Part shown: positions 28,539 through 43,592 of the stretch, piece by piece
Layout of the letters: each line of letters starts with the position of its first letter
Numbering within the stretch: position 1 is the stretch's first letter
Assembly: GCF_000182565.1 (NCBI RefSeq)
Contig: NW_015971539.1
Location: 1,744,295-1,808,294 of the forward strand
From: Spizellomyces punctatus DAOM BR117
Lineage: Eukaryota; Chytridiomycota; Chytridiomycetes; Spizellomycetales; Spizellomycetaceae
Length of the DNA: 64,000 bases
Reading direction: 5' to 3'
Made by a program: the position numbers and the translations under genes
The notes under the pieces: generated by a model
Told to the model about the DNA's origin: nothing
What the model saw: only the letters and a program-made list of their open reading frames with translations
Database searches by the model: none

Positions 28539-31500
28539 TTAGAAAAGTTTGTCACGCTGGATTTTCGTACCTTCTGAGTCGGCCGGTAAAACCATGTAAT
28601 CAGCCTTCCAGCTAGCTAGATGGTTCAGTAGTATCTGAAGTCGCCCCTGTGTCTCCGCCATTGTGTGGGTGTCCATATCCAGGTCTTTGCAACGAATGAG
28701 CGCGTCAGCCAGAGAGGCACTGAATTTAGTGTGATCTCCACATGTCCACCAATGTTTTAGCAAATCCTGGCCATTTAAATCATGACGAGTAAGAGCTGCT
28801 AGCATGAGACGTGGGGTAGCAGGTGCCGTTTTGCAGAGTTGCATCAACCCATCTATTGTCGCCAATGAATCTAATGTGCGAAAGATCAGTTTATACACGG
28901 CCCTATGATTGATTTCCTTATACTTGACTTACTGCCCAAGTCCGGTAGGTTCGATAATGATTCCATGAAGGCTTCAATTTCGTCGACCCGTCCGCCTTTT
29001 TCAGCTATAAGCAGCTTCCAGAGGAATAGAATATTAAGCTCATCCCAGTTTTCCAAGGAACTCTCTGGAGAAACATGGCTGGTTGAGACCTGCATTTTGT
29101 CCAACCAAAGCACTGCCAATGCCCACTTACTTAACACTTCAAACGGGTTTTTTACACCGAATAATCGATACTGTCCCTTACTAAGGGCCAACGAAATCTG
29201 TGCACACTACGAAAATATGCCTTAGTGTGAGGCAGCGACACTAAGCTGAATATGTGGTCCTACCAAGGGAAAATCTATGATTGACAATGTCACGTCCAAT
29301 AAATCAACATTGGAATGACATTCGTCTGGGAAGAAGCGGCATGCAATGGGCAATATATCGGCATAAAACACGTCCTGCTGCTGCTCGTGGATGACCTGTA
29401 ATATATTTAAGTCAAGAATATCGCAATCGTGCTTTTCTGATGCGCACCTGCATGTCTTTTACTAGTCGGTCACCTAATGACATCCGCATATGGTTTGCAA
29501 GGTCTTTGTAAAGCCCCACCGAGATCTCGGAGGTTTGCAATGCCAATTTCCTAACCGACGAGACAGATCAGTTTTGTAACCAATCGAGTCATTCAAGCAG
29601 CAGGCGTAGCGTACCCCATCACGTAGGTTCCCAAATAGCCACCAAACTTTCGATTTGTAGTGTAACCCCGAAGTAATATGTTCAGAAGTTTGGGCCTGGC
29701 TTCCGGGTAACGACTGTATGCTGCCACCAGGTGATCGAGAAAGGTATCATTCCGCGTCGCTTGCAGCACTGCAAACATATCATCCATGCATTCTGTAGAG
29801 CAGATATCCTACAAGCATTTACAGTTACGCATAAGTATTTCGCTCAAGAGACGTGACGACCTTACCGGCGTAACGAATAGCTGAAATAGCTCAGCGTAAG
29901 TGGCAGGTGCGGCTTGCGATCTCAGCTGCTTGATCTGCGAAGCAAGGGCTTTGAAGGCGACTTCCTGAGCCTCGGACATTCCTGGAGAAGAAGAGGATGA
30001 AGCGTTTCGAGCCTCATCTAAAATGCGTGGATCTCCCACCTTGCGTCGTTGTACGAGTCTGCAGAAACAGAGTGAGACTATAAATGAGACTTGTAGGGGA
30101 AGCGATCTCATCCAATTCTCGAAACAAACCTGTTGAGGGAGTTCACCACTCGTAAGAAGAGAAGGGATAGGTGGACGCTGACCATCGTTCAACTGAGTAA
30201 ATTGTGAAAATAGGTTTTCCAATTGCTCCCGGGTATCCTGTTCTAGACTAGGAGCCGTATAGATTCGTCGCAAAGATCTTCAAGATGGATCAATAAACAC
30301 TTTCCATGATATAGTAGACACTCCAGCATAGTCACCTAACTACGCCCATTTGCACCAAACTAAACATCGCAAATGTCAGGTTTCTTCGGATCTCGGACGC
30401 CATTTTTGGCAGATAATTGTCCACAACGTAATAAAGATATTCGATGCTCGTCGCTGTTATCACAGGATGTTCGGAAGGCGGCTGACACGCCCTTTCCATC
30501 ATCAGCATTGCCGGTTCTGAGCCCGTAAATTAGTTAAGAGAACACGTCCCAAAGACTTCTCGCTTGTAGGGATACCTATATACATGATATTATCATGCGC
30601 AGGATTCCAGAACAGCCAATCAAAGAACAGCGCTAGCTTCACATCCTGAATCGCAACAGAGGTCTGCATCGACAATGAATGAACGGCTCGCTACCTCGCA
30701 ACATTAGCGGGGTACTCCTACCTTCATTCCACTGAGCAGTTTTTGGATGACTTCCCAGCGCTGAACGATTTTCGATCCCAGGATAGTATTTGGCGGCTGT
30801 ATCCCAGTGCAAATAAATCGTATCAGATCTACATAAATGGACTCGTCCGTATTCGAGAGGAACACGTTTCTGTAATTTCGAATGGCCACACTCTTCATTT
30901 TGGTTTTCACCTGTGAGCAAAAGAAAAGTAAGTTCCTGTTACAAGGATCAAATGAACTCTCTGGTAGCATACTTTATCGAGGATGAACCGCATCTTGATA
31001 TCCATTTCCGGAGTTATCCGTTGGGCTATTACGAACGGCGGACTGGGCGTAGCCAACAATTGCTGCACACCTTCACGTAGACATCAGTAAGTCCTTTGTA
31101 TGATTGAGAATACGCCATTCGAAGAGATGTGTATTTACGTTCAAAACTTGGATCAAGCTGCTTCGGGGATATGAACATATCACGTAGTATATCAGAAATG
31201 CCCGGAATGCGGCTCACGGTTAACAGAAGTCGTACGAGATCCCTGCCGATACGTAGACAATCCCGGAACTACGATGCGAAGCATGTCAATATCAACCGCT
31301 GACTCCGATGACACCCAGACTCTAACATTACCCTATTGCGTATCATTGTGCACACATAGTCCACCTCCGCTTGCCGCAGGTCTAGCTCTTGGGAATGATC
31401 AGCTATAAGTCGCAGAAATGAATAAACAGTGGTAGGTATGATATCGCTTCGTGTATCTAATCGCCTCCTGTGTCATTATGTCAGTAAGTTGATGGTTTAG

Positions 31501-32380
31501 GATCTCTGATATGGTACGCTACCAATAGCGATTCAGGATGTTCACTAATCCCCTTGCCAAAGCTATATTTTCCGCGGCTGGATCACCGCCTGATACTGGC
31601 CTGAGCACAATGAGAAACCGTTATGGCAGAGCACTAGTATCCTACTTTTAATATGCCGGGTGAGCAGCATGACGAGAGACTGTACACGCTCCAGATTTGT
31701 TTCGGCAATCTTATCAACAAGCCATACAATCTTACCACAGAGTGATGATTATTAGTGCTTTGCCTGAGGACCACGTCGCCACTAGACAAATGACAGGTAC
31801 CTTAAGACGAACATGAGAGCGTAACATCCGAAACGGTCTCAAGTTAACCAGGTCCACATCCTCGGTGAGAGCAAATAGCTTGGTGATGATGTAATTGAAG
31901 TTGTCTGTCACAACAAGCTGCAGAAGGGTAGCGTACTATGGCAGATTGAACTTGAGCCAACATATTCGCATATCCAGTCAAAACCAGGAAAGAAGTCTCA
32001 CTTGTGAGGACTTCTGCTCTGTCAGAGCACCATACAGGAGGCCGCCATTGATTTGATCATTATTTGAATCAATCTGTATTCAAAGAGCACGTTCAGAGGC
32101 ATGGTTTCTGCTTTTGCAGGCTCCACGGAGTCAAGCAAGGAACGGACCTGTTCGTGTAGCACGCGAAGGAAGTCTCCTTCATTTCTGTTACTGCGAAGTT
32201 CCTGCACAAACTCATATGCTGCACGAAGCTCCTTCAAAGGTGGACAAAAGCAAGCACCAATTCAGCCCGAATTCGTCCATCCCAATCAACGCTCTAAACG
32301 ATCTAGCGTTCAAGCACCTTTTCTCTTGGGTCTTGCTTGTCAACTTTTTCATCAAGGCTAAAGAGCACATGTCGTGCCAT
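28539..32380 (-). CDS. INTS3: Integrator complex subunit 3 (INTS3/SOSS-A)
   Basis: Scaffold of the Integrator complex, which cleaves snRNA and promoter-proximal transcripts, and of the SOSS ssDNA-repair complex. Some sixteen short exons; roughly 950 residues. N-terminus MARHVLFSLDEKVDKQDPRE at 32380, then ELRAAYEFVQEL and INGGLLYGALTEQ. The conserved core is well matched: RIGRDLVRLLL, SRIPGISDILRDMF, AQRITPEMDIKMRFIL, DLIRFICTGIQPPN, RWEVIQKLLSG, KLALFFDWLFWNPAHDNIMYI and a block with EPAMLMME. The C-terminal part has LLKHWWTCGDHTKF, as in the animal protein. The HEAT-like helical character continues throughout. The start was chosen because its spliced reading frame enters the core without a stop. 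Confidence 0.87.
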
Positions 32381-32756
32381 GGTAGAATTGTAGCCCTCTT
32401 ATATCAACAGCTGACCCCCTGCCCTCTGCAACTCTCCAACGAAATCGCTCCATTAAATCATCGCTGGGACAACTTCCCAGCAACAAGCAATTACCAGATC
32501 AGAGCCAATTATATGGCTGTGCCATCATTGTGGCAATGCCATGGAGTTCGACATCAACTCGGCCAATGTCCCAACTTGTCTCCACCAGAGTTTAATCAAC
32601 TGCAGTTGGTCATCTCCCTTTGTCAGCTAAAGGACCGTGCCCATCAGTATCGTTGACCAACCCTTGAACGCTTCTCTGACCCTGCTGGTTGTATTATCTT
32701 ACGTGGCAGCATCATTTTCCAAACGGATTACCGACGTATCGGAGGTCGCTATCAAG
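32381..32756. promoter_or_regulatory. Divergent promoter between INTS3 and cullin-1 (376 bp)
   Basis: Separates the INTS3 ATG (minus) from the cullin-1 ATG (plus); both promoters and 5' UTRs must lie here. No recognisable elements beyond general composition. Confidence 0.5.
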
Positions 32757-35993
<3,237 letters not shown>

Positions 35994-36257
35994 ATAAAAG
36001 CTGTTTCTGTTGGAGTGAAGAACGTGCAAATCGACCTTGTGCTCTGCTTCCCCTTTGTGTGTCTTGGCCATGGCCAGCCGTGGCTCTGTTATCTACCAAA
36101 AGAAACAATAATCATCGAAACAATAATAACTGAACTCGATGAATTTAAACACTGATAGTGATGCTATACTGAGCTACATGCGCTCTGATGCAGCACAGTT
36201 TACTAATGACAGTTCATGCAACAACCAACGAAACAGTAACAACCAAAGCCCACGAGC

Positions 36258-37130
36258 TTAATCCTTTTTGAATTCGCCGCTGGTTTCGGCGGCAATGTCA
36301 TTCAAAGCCGATGTGGCCTTAGTCTGCAATCGATATAGATTAGTCATACGAGAACCTATGGCATTAAACCGGGGAATAAGTACCTTCAGCTTGGCAAAGT
36401 GACCATCAATGACCTTCTCCTCAGAAATCAGGTAAGGGCGAACAAATTTGAAATACAAGAACTGAGCGCCCTGTGCCGTAGAAAAGAAAGCATGAGTATC
36501 AAGCGGGACGGGACTTTGCCGAAACATGACTATTTGTACCTGGAACTGAGGAACTATTTTGGAATGACAGAAATGGCGACCGATGAGATAGAGAAGATGC
36601 GAATACAAAAGAAGATGTACATACGGATAAGGTAGAGGATCAATGCGGCCTTGAATGTGTAGTAGAATGGAATCCAGTAAAGCAACGCATCAGAGAAGAA
36701 TTCCAGCACGTTCAAGAAGCCAAAAACTGTCCAGTAAATGAGCCTGGGTGACAATAAGGCAACCAAGGTTAGACAATTTTCACAAATGGACAATTGGTTG
36801 TGCAAACCACACCATTGAGTATCATCATTCTTGTTCACAGACTCGATAGCTTTGAAGGATGCGTATGCGGGGTAGAGGAATCCCAACAAATTGGTCAACA
36901 AGGAGCCCCATATGTTGAAGAAGATCAGCAAAGCGGCAAAGACACCAACTCCGCCGACTGCGTAAGTCTTGGGGAATCCCGTGCGTCGCTCGATTTCAAG
37001 CGTGATCGGGATTTTGGACAATTCAACATCAAACTATTTTGACATGAATAGATTAGAAGGAGGCCAAAACCTCACTCGCCACCGAGACACAACCCACCTG
37101 TTTGAGGTATTGCTGGAATTTGTCAGACAT
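36258..37130 (-). CDS. YOP1: Reticulon-like ER-shaping protein YOP1 (REEP/DP1 family)
   Basis: Hairpin protein that bends tubular ER membrane. N-terminus MSDKFQQYLKQ in a tiny first exon (37130-37098), joined over a 65-nt intron to FDVELSKIPITLEIERRTG. The TB2/DP1/HVA22 domain follows: long hydrophobic hairpins (AVGGVGVFAALLIFFNIWG, LLTNLLGFLYPAYASF), KAIESVNKNDDTQWL, then IYWTVFGFLNVLEFFSD and ALLYWIPFYYTFKAALILYL and a late GAQFLYFKFVRPYL segment. The C-terminus is hydrophilic and helical, ending at 36258. The DDTQWL-YW and PFYY motifs are strong markers of the family. Confidence 0.92.
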
Positions 37131-37462
37131 ATTGGTATTCTGGATGAACGAGAAACTTGAAGACGATGCGAAGGGTAACTCGGCTTTTTATGTCAATCTC
37201 TTGGAGAAAACAACAATCAAGTTGGAAGCTTCTTTTGCGCGGTAGAACCCTTATTCGCTTGGTTGGAGATACAGGCTGTTTGTTGTTGACTCACCGCCGC
37301 CGAGCCTGTGCGACATTTGATTGGGCATGTCATTTAGCCATATTTGGCAAGTACTTTATTTCTTTTTGGCTTACGAAATGCTGCAAGGGCTGTTGAGTTT
37401 TGACTTTTTGGCTGATCGCTGTTGGGGCATTGAAATTGTCTGCGGTCTGCTCAACTCATATA
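37131..37462. promoter_or_regulatory. Divergent promoter between YOP1 and MRD1 (332 bp)
   Basis: Between the ATG of YOP1 (minus) and the split start codon of MRD1 (plus). The region near 37360-37460 must be transcribed as the MRD1 5' UTR. No specific element recognised. Confidence 0.45.
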
Positions 37463-40400
37463 ATGTATGAGGAATATGGATTTGGTTTTTTATATGTTAG
37501 AACCGCACCGTAACGTTTTGTTCTCAGGTCCCGTCTCATTGTCAAGAACCTTCCAAAGCATTACACATTAGACCGGTTCAAGGAACATTTTAGTGAAAAG
37601 GGCGAAGTAACAGATGCCAAACTCGTGAAGACACCGTAAGTTGGCAAGTATTGTCCTGCTATGTGATCATTTTTCAACGCTACTCTTCCACCAGGGATGG
37701 GGTGTTCCGTCGCTTTGGCTACATTGGGTTCAAGACAGAGAAGCAGGCCAAGGATGCGCTAAAGTACTTCAACAATACATTTGTGGATACCTCAAAGATT
37801 CAAGTTGAATTGGCAAAGGCGGTATGTCTAGGCAAGAGAAATGACATCATCGTGGTTATTTCAGTGTAATAGAGTGCTCTTTTCCTAGATTGGAGATGCA
37901 AGTCTTCCCAGACCATGGAGTCGACACTCTCATGGAAGTTCAGCATTCGACCGCAAGACGCAAGCAGAGGCAGAGGCCCAAAGGCAGCGGGAAGAGCGAC
38001 AGGATCGCTTGCGTCGTCAAAAGGAGGAGACGCAACAGGATATGGAGCGAAAACAAAAACTTTTGAATACTTTATATGCTGACGAGCATGATCCAAAACT
38101 GAAGGAGTTCTTGGAAGTGATGAGGCCTCGGTCTTCCGCCCGTGGGCGGACGTGGGCAAATGATGATGTCACATCTGCACAAGGAACGGCAAATAATGGG
38201 GGGAAGAAGAATAGAGCCAAAGCTACCGTTCTGGCAGTCCCAAATAAGAAGACCGGCGGTGATGGAATGCTAGTTACCAAAACGCATGTGACTTTTGAAG
38301 ATTCTGAGGATGAGCTGTATGACGAGCTTCCCTCTGCCACGAAAGACAATGGTAGTGGCAGTACAAAGGAAGGGACGGAATCGGCGGCAACGATGGTAGA
38401 AGAAGATGTAGAAACGGAAACCGTCGAGGATGCATCTAAACAGAGAAATTCAGCTGCTCACGACAGTAGTTTGTCAGATCTCGATTATCTTCGTTCTAAA
38501 ATGAGAAACCTGAGCAAGGTAAAGGCGCTTGCTGCTGTTGACTCGTCAGCAAAAATGGACACTCACAATGTCTCTAGGATGAAGACGAGGAAATCGAAGC
38601 GCATGAGGACTCGGGGGCGGACGTTGGCGAAGATGATGATGATAGCATGGACGTGGATAAGGCAATAACGCCAACAGACATTAAATCCTCATCAACAATT
38701 GGAGCTGTGCCTTCCAAGATTCATGCGAGTAGAATGGCTCTATTCGATAATGAAGATGACATTGAAACTCCTGCACCGATCGCAACGACGCAAGGTGCTT
38801 CTAATACTCGACCGCCTCCATCAACGGTTTCAGTGCCAAAGGCTGAACAGGGTCCGCCGCCTGCAGAGTTAATCGCTGACACAGGTCGACTGTTTGTCAA
38901 AAATCTGCCATACACTTGCACAGTCGAGGATTTGCACAAGCTTTTTGAGAAGTTTGGACCTTTGTCGGAGGTAAATTGGTACTCTTTCATATCAAGGGTG
39001 TGATTATTCACATGATATCTAGGTTCACATTCCGATAGAAAAAGAAACTAAAAAGCCGAAAGGTTTTGCATTTATCTTATACCTTCTTCCCGAGCACGCT
39101 GTGAAGGCATTTACGACACTGGATGGGCAGATTTTCCAAGGTCGTATTCTGGAAGTATTACCTGGCAAAGAGAAACCGAGACCCGTTGATGACGAAGAAA
39201 ACAGTTCGCAGACGTTCAAGAACCAGCGAGAAAAGCAGAGAAAAGCTAACGCTGGCAATGAATTTAGCTGGAATAGCCTCTTCATGAACGTATGTTCTTT
39301 TATGTGTGACTATGGCATCACATCTGATGATTGGATACCTAACTCGGTGTGCAGAGTGATGCTGTAGCAGAAGCGATGGCAAGAAAACTCGGAGTGAAGA
39401 AGAGTGACATTCTGAATCCGGATGCGGAAAATATGGCTGTACGATTGGCTCTTGCGGAAACCCACATTATTACTGAAACAAAGCAATATCTTGAAGAGGT
39501 ATGTGAAATACTGCGCTCATTTTATTTGCTGACGTGCGTGCTCAGCGTTTTATTCCTTATAGGAGGGAATAGATCTAAGCGCTTTTGAGAAGCGGAAGAC
39601 ACGAAGTAAAAGTATCATTTTGGTAAAGAATATTCCACATGACACAGAAGAAGAGGAGTTGCGCGAGCTTTTTGGCAAGTTTGGTACGATTGGACGGGTA
39701 AGGAAGTCGTCGTTTGGACGTTGCGATCCCCGCGGTTCTAGCGATTGACATCCCAGTATTGTTAGTTGGTTCTTCCGCCTGCAAAAACCATTGCTCTGGT
39801 CGAGTTTTTGGAACTTAACGAAGCGAAGGCAGCATTTCAACGGCTAGCATACACCAAATTCAAACATTTGCCATTGTATCTGGAATGGGCACCAGTGGAT
39901 ACCTTCAAAAAGAAGTATGATCCGACAGAAGTTGCTGAACGTCGGAACAAAAAGGAGACACAAAAAGAAGATAAAACTACTACCGAAGATGTAGAATCAG
40001 AAGCCCCCAGAAGAACTATCAACGAGCTTGCTAGCGCAGACGACGCTACGGAGGATCCGGATGCTATGCCAATTGCCACCTTGTTCGTTAAGAACCTCAA
40101 TTTTGAGACCAATGAGGAGCGGCTTCGAGAAGCCTTCAAAGTTGCCAAAGGCCTGCGTTCAGTTCGAGTTGCCACCAAGTTGGATAAGAAGACTGGCGGC
40201 AAGCTGTCCATGGGGTTCGGATTCTTGGAGTTCAACACAAAAGAGGATGCTATGCGATGCATTAAGTCGATGCAGGTATGCGAACGTGCTGAAGAAATAT
40301 GCCTGTCAAACTTGACCTCTCATTGCATATTCTGCAGAATTTCAAATTGGATGGACATTCTCTTGAGCTCAAGATTTCGAACGCTGCGGCAAAAAGCACA

Positions 40401-40868
40401 GCGCCGTCCAAAAAGCGAGGGTCTGAGGAACCAATAAAGGTCACCGGTACAAAGCTTATTGTACGCAACATTCCATTCGAGGCCACAAAGAAGGATATCC
40501 GACAATTGTTCTCGTAAGTCATCACTTTAGAGTACCAGAATTTTTGATGTTTGTTTGCTGATGCTTCGATATTTTCTATCAGAACATTTGGCCAAGTCAA
40601 GTCTGTGCGTATACCGCGCAAGATGGATGGAAATCACCGAGGTTTCGGTTTCGTAGATTTCTTAACCAAGCAAGAAGCGAAATCCGCGTTTGAAAGCCTG
40701 GCTGCTACTCACTTGTACGGAAGGCATTTGGTGCTCGAATGGGCTGAGGATGTGGAATCAGTGGAAGCTATGCGAAGCAAAACGGCGAGGGGATTCTTTA
40801 AGGATGATGGGCCAAATAAAAAGAGAAAGATTGTGATGGATGATGAAGGGGAAGAAGATGAGGACTAG
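37463..40868 (+). CDS. MRD1: Multiple RNA-binding domain protein MRD1 (RBM19 orthologue)
   Basis: Nucleolar protein needed for early pre-rRNA cleavages and U3 snoRNP release in yeast. Five RRMs are visible in order: [12 protein letters not shown] (about 37530), [12 protein letters not shown] (38885), [12 protein letters not shown] (39610), [12 protein letters not shown] (40075) and [12 protein letters not shown] (40450), each with an RNP1 segment such as FRRFGYIGF and HRGFGFVDF. Five RRMs fit MRD1 rather than animal RBM19 (six). The Lys/Arg/Glu-rich linker after RRM1 is typical. The likely ATG is split: A-T at 37463-37464, an intron 37465-37527 (gtatga...ctcag) and G at 37528, giving MSRLIVKN, the usual N-terminus. 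About ten exons; TAG at 40866-40868. Length about 930. Confidence 0.9.
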
Positions 40869-41031
40869 TTGATGGTTATATAGTTTCAGGCTACATTGTA
40901 TATAGTATATAAACTTTATTTTAGTTCTGATATCATCGTTAAATACAAGCGAGTTTAGACCCACAAGATAAACTGTCGCTCGGTTGTTCGCCTGACGTTA
41001 TCGCTTATGTAAGCCAGATCACAGCTCGATC

Positions 41032-43483
41032 ATGACTCACTGTCCACCACGTCGCTTGCTCTTGCAGTTCCGTCCACCCCAACGTCGAAAAATGCGACTT
41101 CTTCCACCACTCATCCTTCTCTTCTTTGGATTCGGTTTTATTTATTTCCTGTTAGCTCTGAACACACCTTCTCATCCAATTCCCGCACTCCTTGCCGCAT
41201 ATAAAGTACGGTTTCCAGATCTGGTTGAAGAATGGGCAGACCGGGTGGCAGGGTTTGCCCTGGTCGATGGCGGGCAAAGTATGCACGTTGGATGGATGGG
41301 GCATAATAAAGAAAAAGGTGGGTTTACAATCGCTATCGCAGAGGTACCAAACGAGGCCAACTGAGGTGCTGTCTTACGTCACAGGAGTGTTGCAACAGTA
41401 TACAGTACCACTGGCGCTTAATGCGTCGCAAGTCGAAGCCAAGGCAATGAGGGTTAGGGAGATTAATGGCACCGTGACCCATATTGCATTTAATCGACAA
41501 ATAATGCCGGACGCTGGACTAGCTATGATATACAGACACGTGGATGGGGAACATATGAGGTAGGACTTCTGCTATGATTTAACTTATGCCAAGAAGACGT
41601 CTCCATGTTTTGTTATTTTAAGTTATCACATGGATATGACAATATTAAAGTCGGAGGATACTTCGAAGCTCGCTTGCGAGAAAACGAAAGAAGGATGTGG
41701 TGAAAGCGAACTATTTAGTCATCAGTCTTGGGAGTTACCTGGCAATCTGCCATTGACGCGCGCATCGCTCGGATCATTAGGAAAGCTGGTTGCCAGTAGG
41801 TCAGACGGTTACCACACTATGGGCTAGTTTAGCCTGTTGGTTGAAATTGTATTTTGCCCTCCTCTGCAGGAGATATGACTCAAACATGTTTCGGGTGTAT
41901 TTATTTGGAACGGATACCGATGAGAGTGAGCGGTCGGAAGGGACTGGAATTGGAGGGCCATCGATAGGTATGCCAATCAGTTTATAGGATCCGCCAAGAG
42001 GTTGCTTAATGAACGTTTGCAATATTGTCGCAGACCTTTCACTGGGAAGGCAATTGCTCGCTATGGAACTGTACAACCCCATGTAGGATGCCATAGTTTG
42101 AATTTATATCAGGCAGGTCCACTCACCAATGTCGTTCACCTTTTAGAGAACGTCACATTAGCGTATTCTCGGTAACCTTTCAGGAAGTAGATGACTTCTA
42201 CCGAGTGTCGATGTCTATTTTTACATGGGTAGATGGCAAATGGGAACAGGATGAGATCTGGAAGGTGAATATAATTCGCGTGCCGATCGGTTGACGTTTG
42301 ATTTAATTTCGCAACCATAACAGCAATCCTATCTTCCTGTACAGCGAAGCGTGTATTCTCCTGCATTGGGGCACGAAGTCGTCGAAGCTGAGAACGTGGA
42401 TCAACTGTTCTGGCTCGGCACTCCGGTTGTTGGTGAGTTTCTCGTTATAGCGCGACAATCATTTTTGACGTCTATGGTCTGACCCGCACGGTAGCCGCAT
42501 CATTGAATTCAAAGAGCGTCGCATGGGTTTTTCTTGGCCGTATTTTTACACTAGACTACATTGGTGAAGAAGCCAGTGGCAAAAGCCATGGCTACCTGTT
42601 GGACGATTCGAGAATAGTAGACGAGATCAGCCATTCCAATTTAAAGATTCGAGGTGCAAACTTGAATCAGGATGGTTCCATTCTGGCACTGGTTACGGAA
42701 GTGGACGACATTATCGTATTCAAGCGTAACCCGTTGACCAGTGAACGAGAAGCAGAGTCCTCAGGATGGTGGGATGCTGAATCATTTTTTTCGATACCCC
42801 ACGAAGTCGCCTTCTTTTTCGATGGGGCGCTAGAATCTACTCCGATGCGCGGCACGGCGCCCGCTGAGGAAAAAAGCAGCGGGAAAGGGCGATGGGAGTT
42901 GCATAATGTTTGGCTGAATAATATAGACGGTGGCGCCGCTGGACGGGTGAGTCTGTTGTTTCAACAGAAGCATAGGATGATCCCAAGAATGCTAATCGTA
43001 GCACGGTTCGGGTTAGACTGTAATTGCTTTTAGTCTGGTCGATGCGGAGCAGCTACACTTGGATGTGCCAACCAGTTCAGAGTCCGAACAGCAGTGTTAC
43101 ATAGGTAATTACTCGATGTTGCTTTGTCGCTCCCCGTCACTGATGAAATACTAAGCTCAATGTTGGGGGTTTTCACAGTTGTGCTATACTCAAACAACGT
43201 CCTCAACATTCTGGACCTGCAAAGACAATTTGAAGGCTCACACGTCGGAAGATTTTTGACGACGCGATGGCCGATGCTTGTAGGGATGGTGGCTGTTATC
43301 ATTGCTTTCGTTATAAACGAAGTGAGGTGAGCATATGTTCATACAAGCTACTCATCAAATAGGTTTCTGACTCTGACTCGTTCCTTTCCCAGCCATGGAT
43401 TGGGCAGGTACATGTCCTTATTTGGGATAGGATTGTCATTTTGGCTGTTGATGTCGATTGTAATTGTTGGGGAGACGGTGTAG
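41032..43483 (+). CDS. Membrane protein of unknown function, luminal domain with N- and C-terminal spans
   Basis: No family recognised. Start MTHCPPRRLLLQFRPP leads to a basic N-terminus and a strong hydrophobic segment (LLPPLILLFFGFGFIYFLLAL), a signal anchor. Then a long, extracytosolic-looking part of perhaps 600 residues with NxS/T sites (LALNASQ, EINGTVTH), and segments such as FQEVDDFYRVSMS and FTWVDGKWEQDEIW. It ends with two spans, PMLVGMVAVIIAFVI and LFGIGLSFWLLMSIVIVG, and TAG at 43481-43483. Exon joins in 41550-42500 are uncertain. The ends are firm; the middle may lack or contain extra exons. Gene lies 163 bp after MRD1 and convergent with RQT4. Confidence 0.55.
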
Positions 43484-43592
43484 CTGTGGACGGATCAACG
43501 GCTGCCTCCTTACTGTAACTTTAAAAGGGTGACCGGATCTTGCATTATGTACATTTAAACACATTAATCAGAAAATTTGGGACTTCTTCCTT

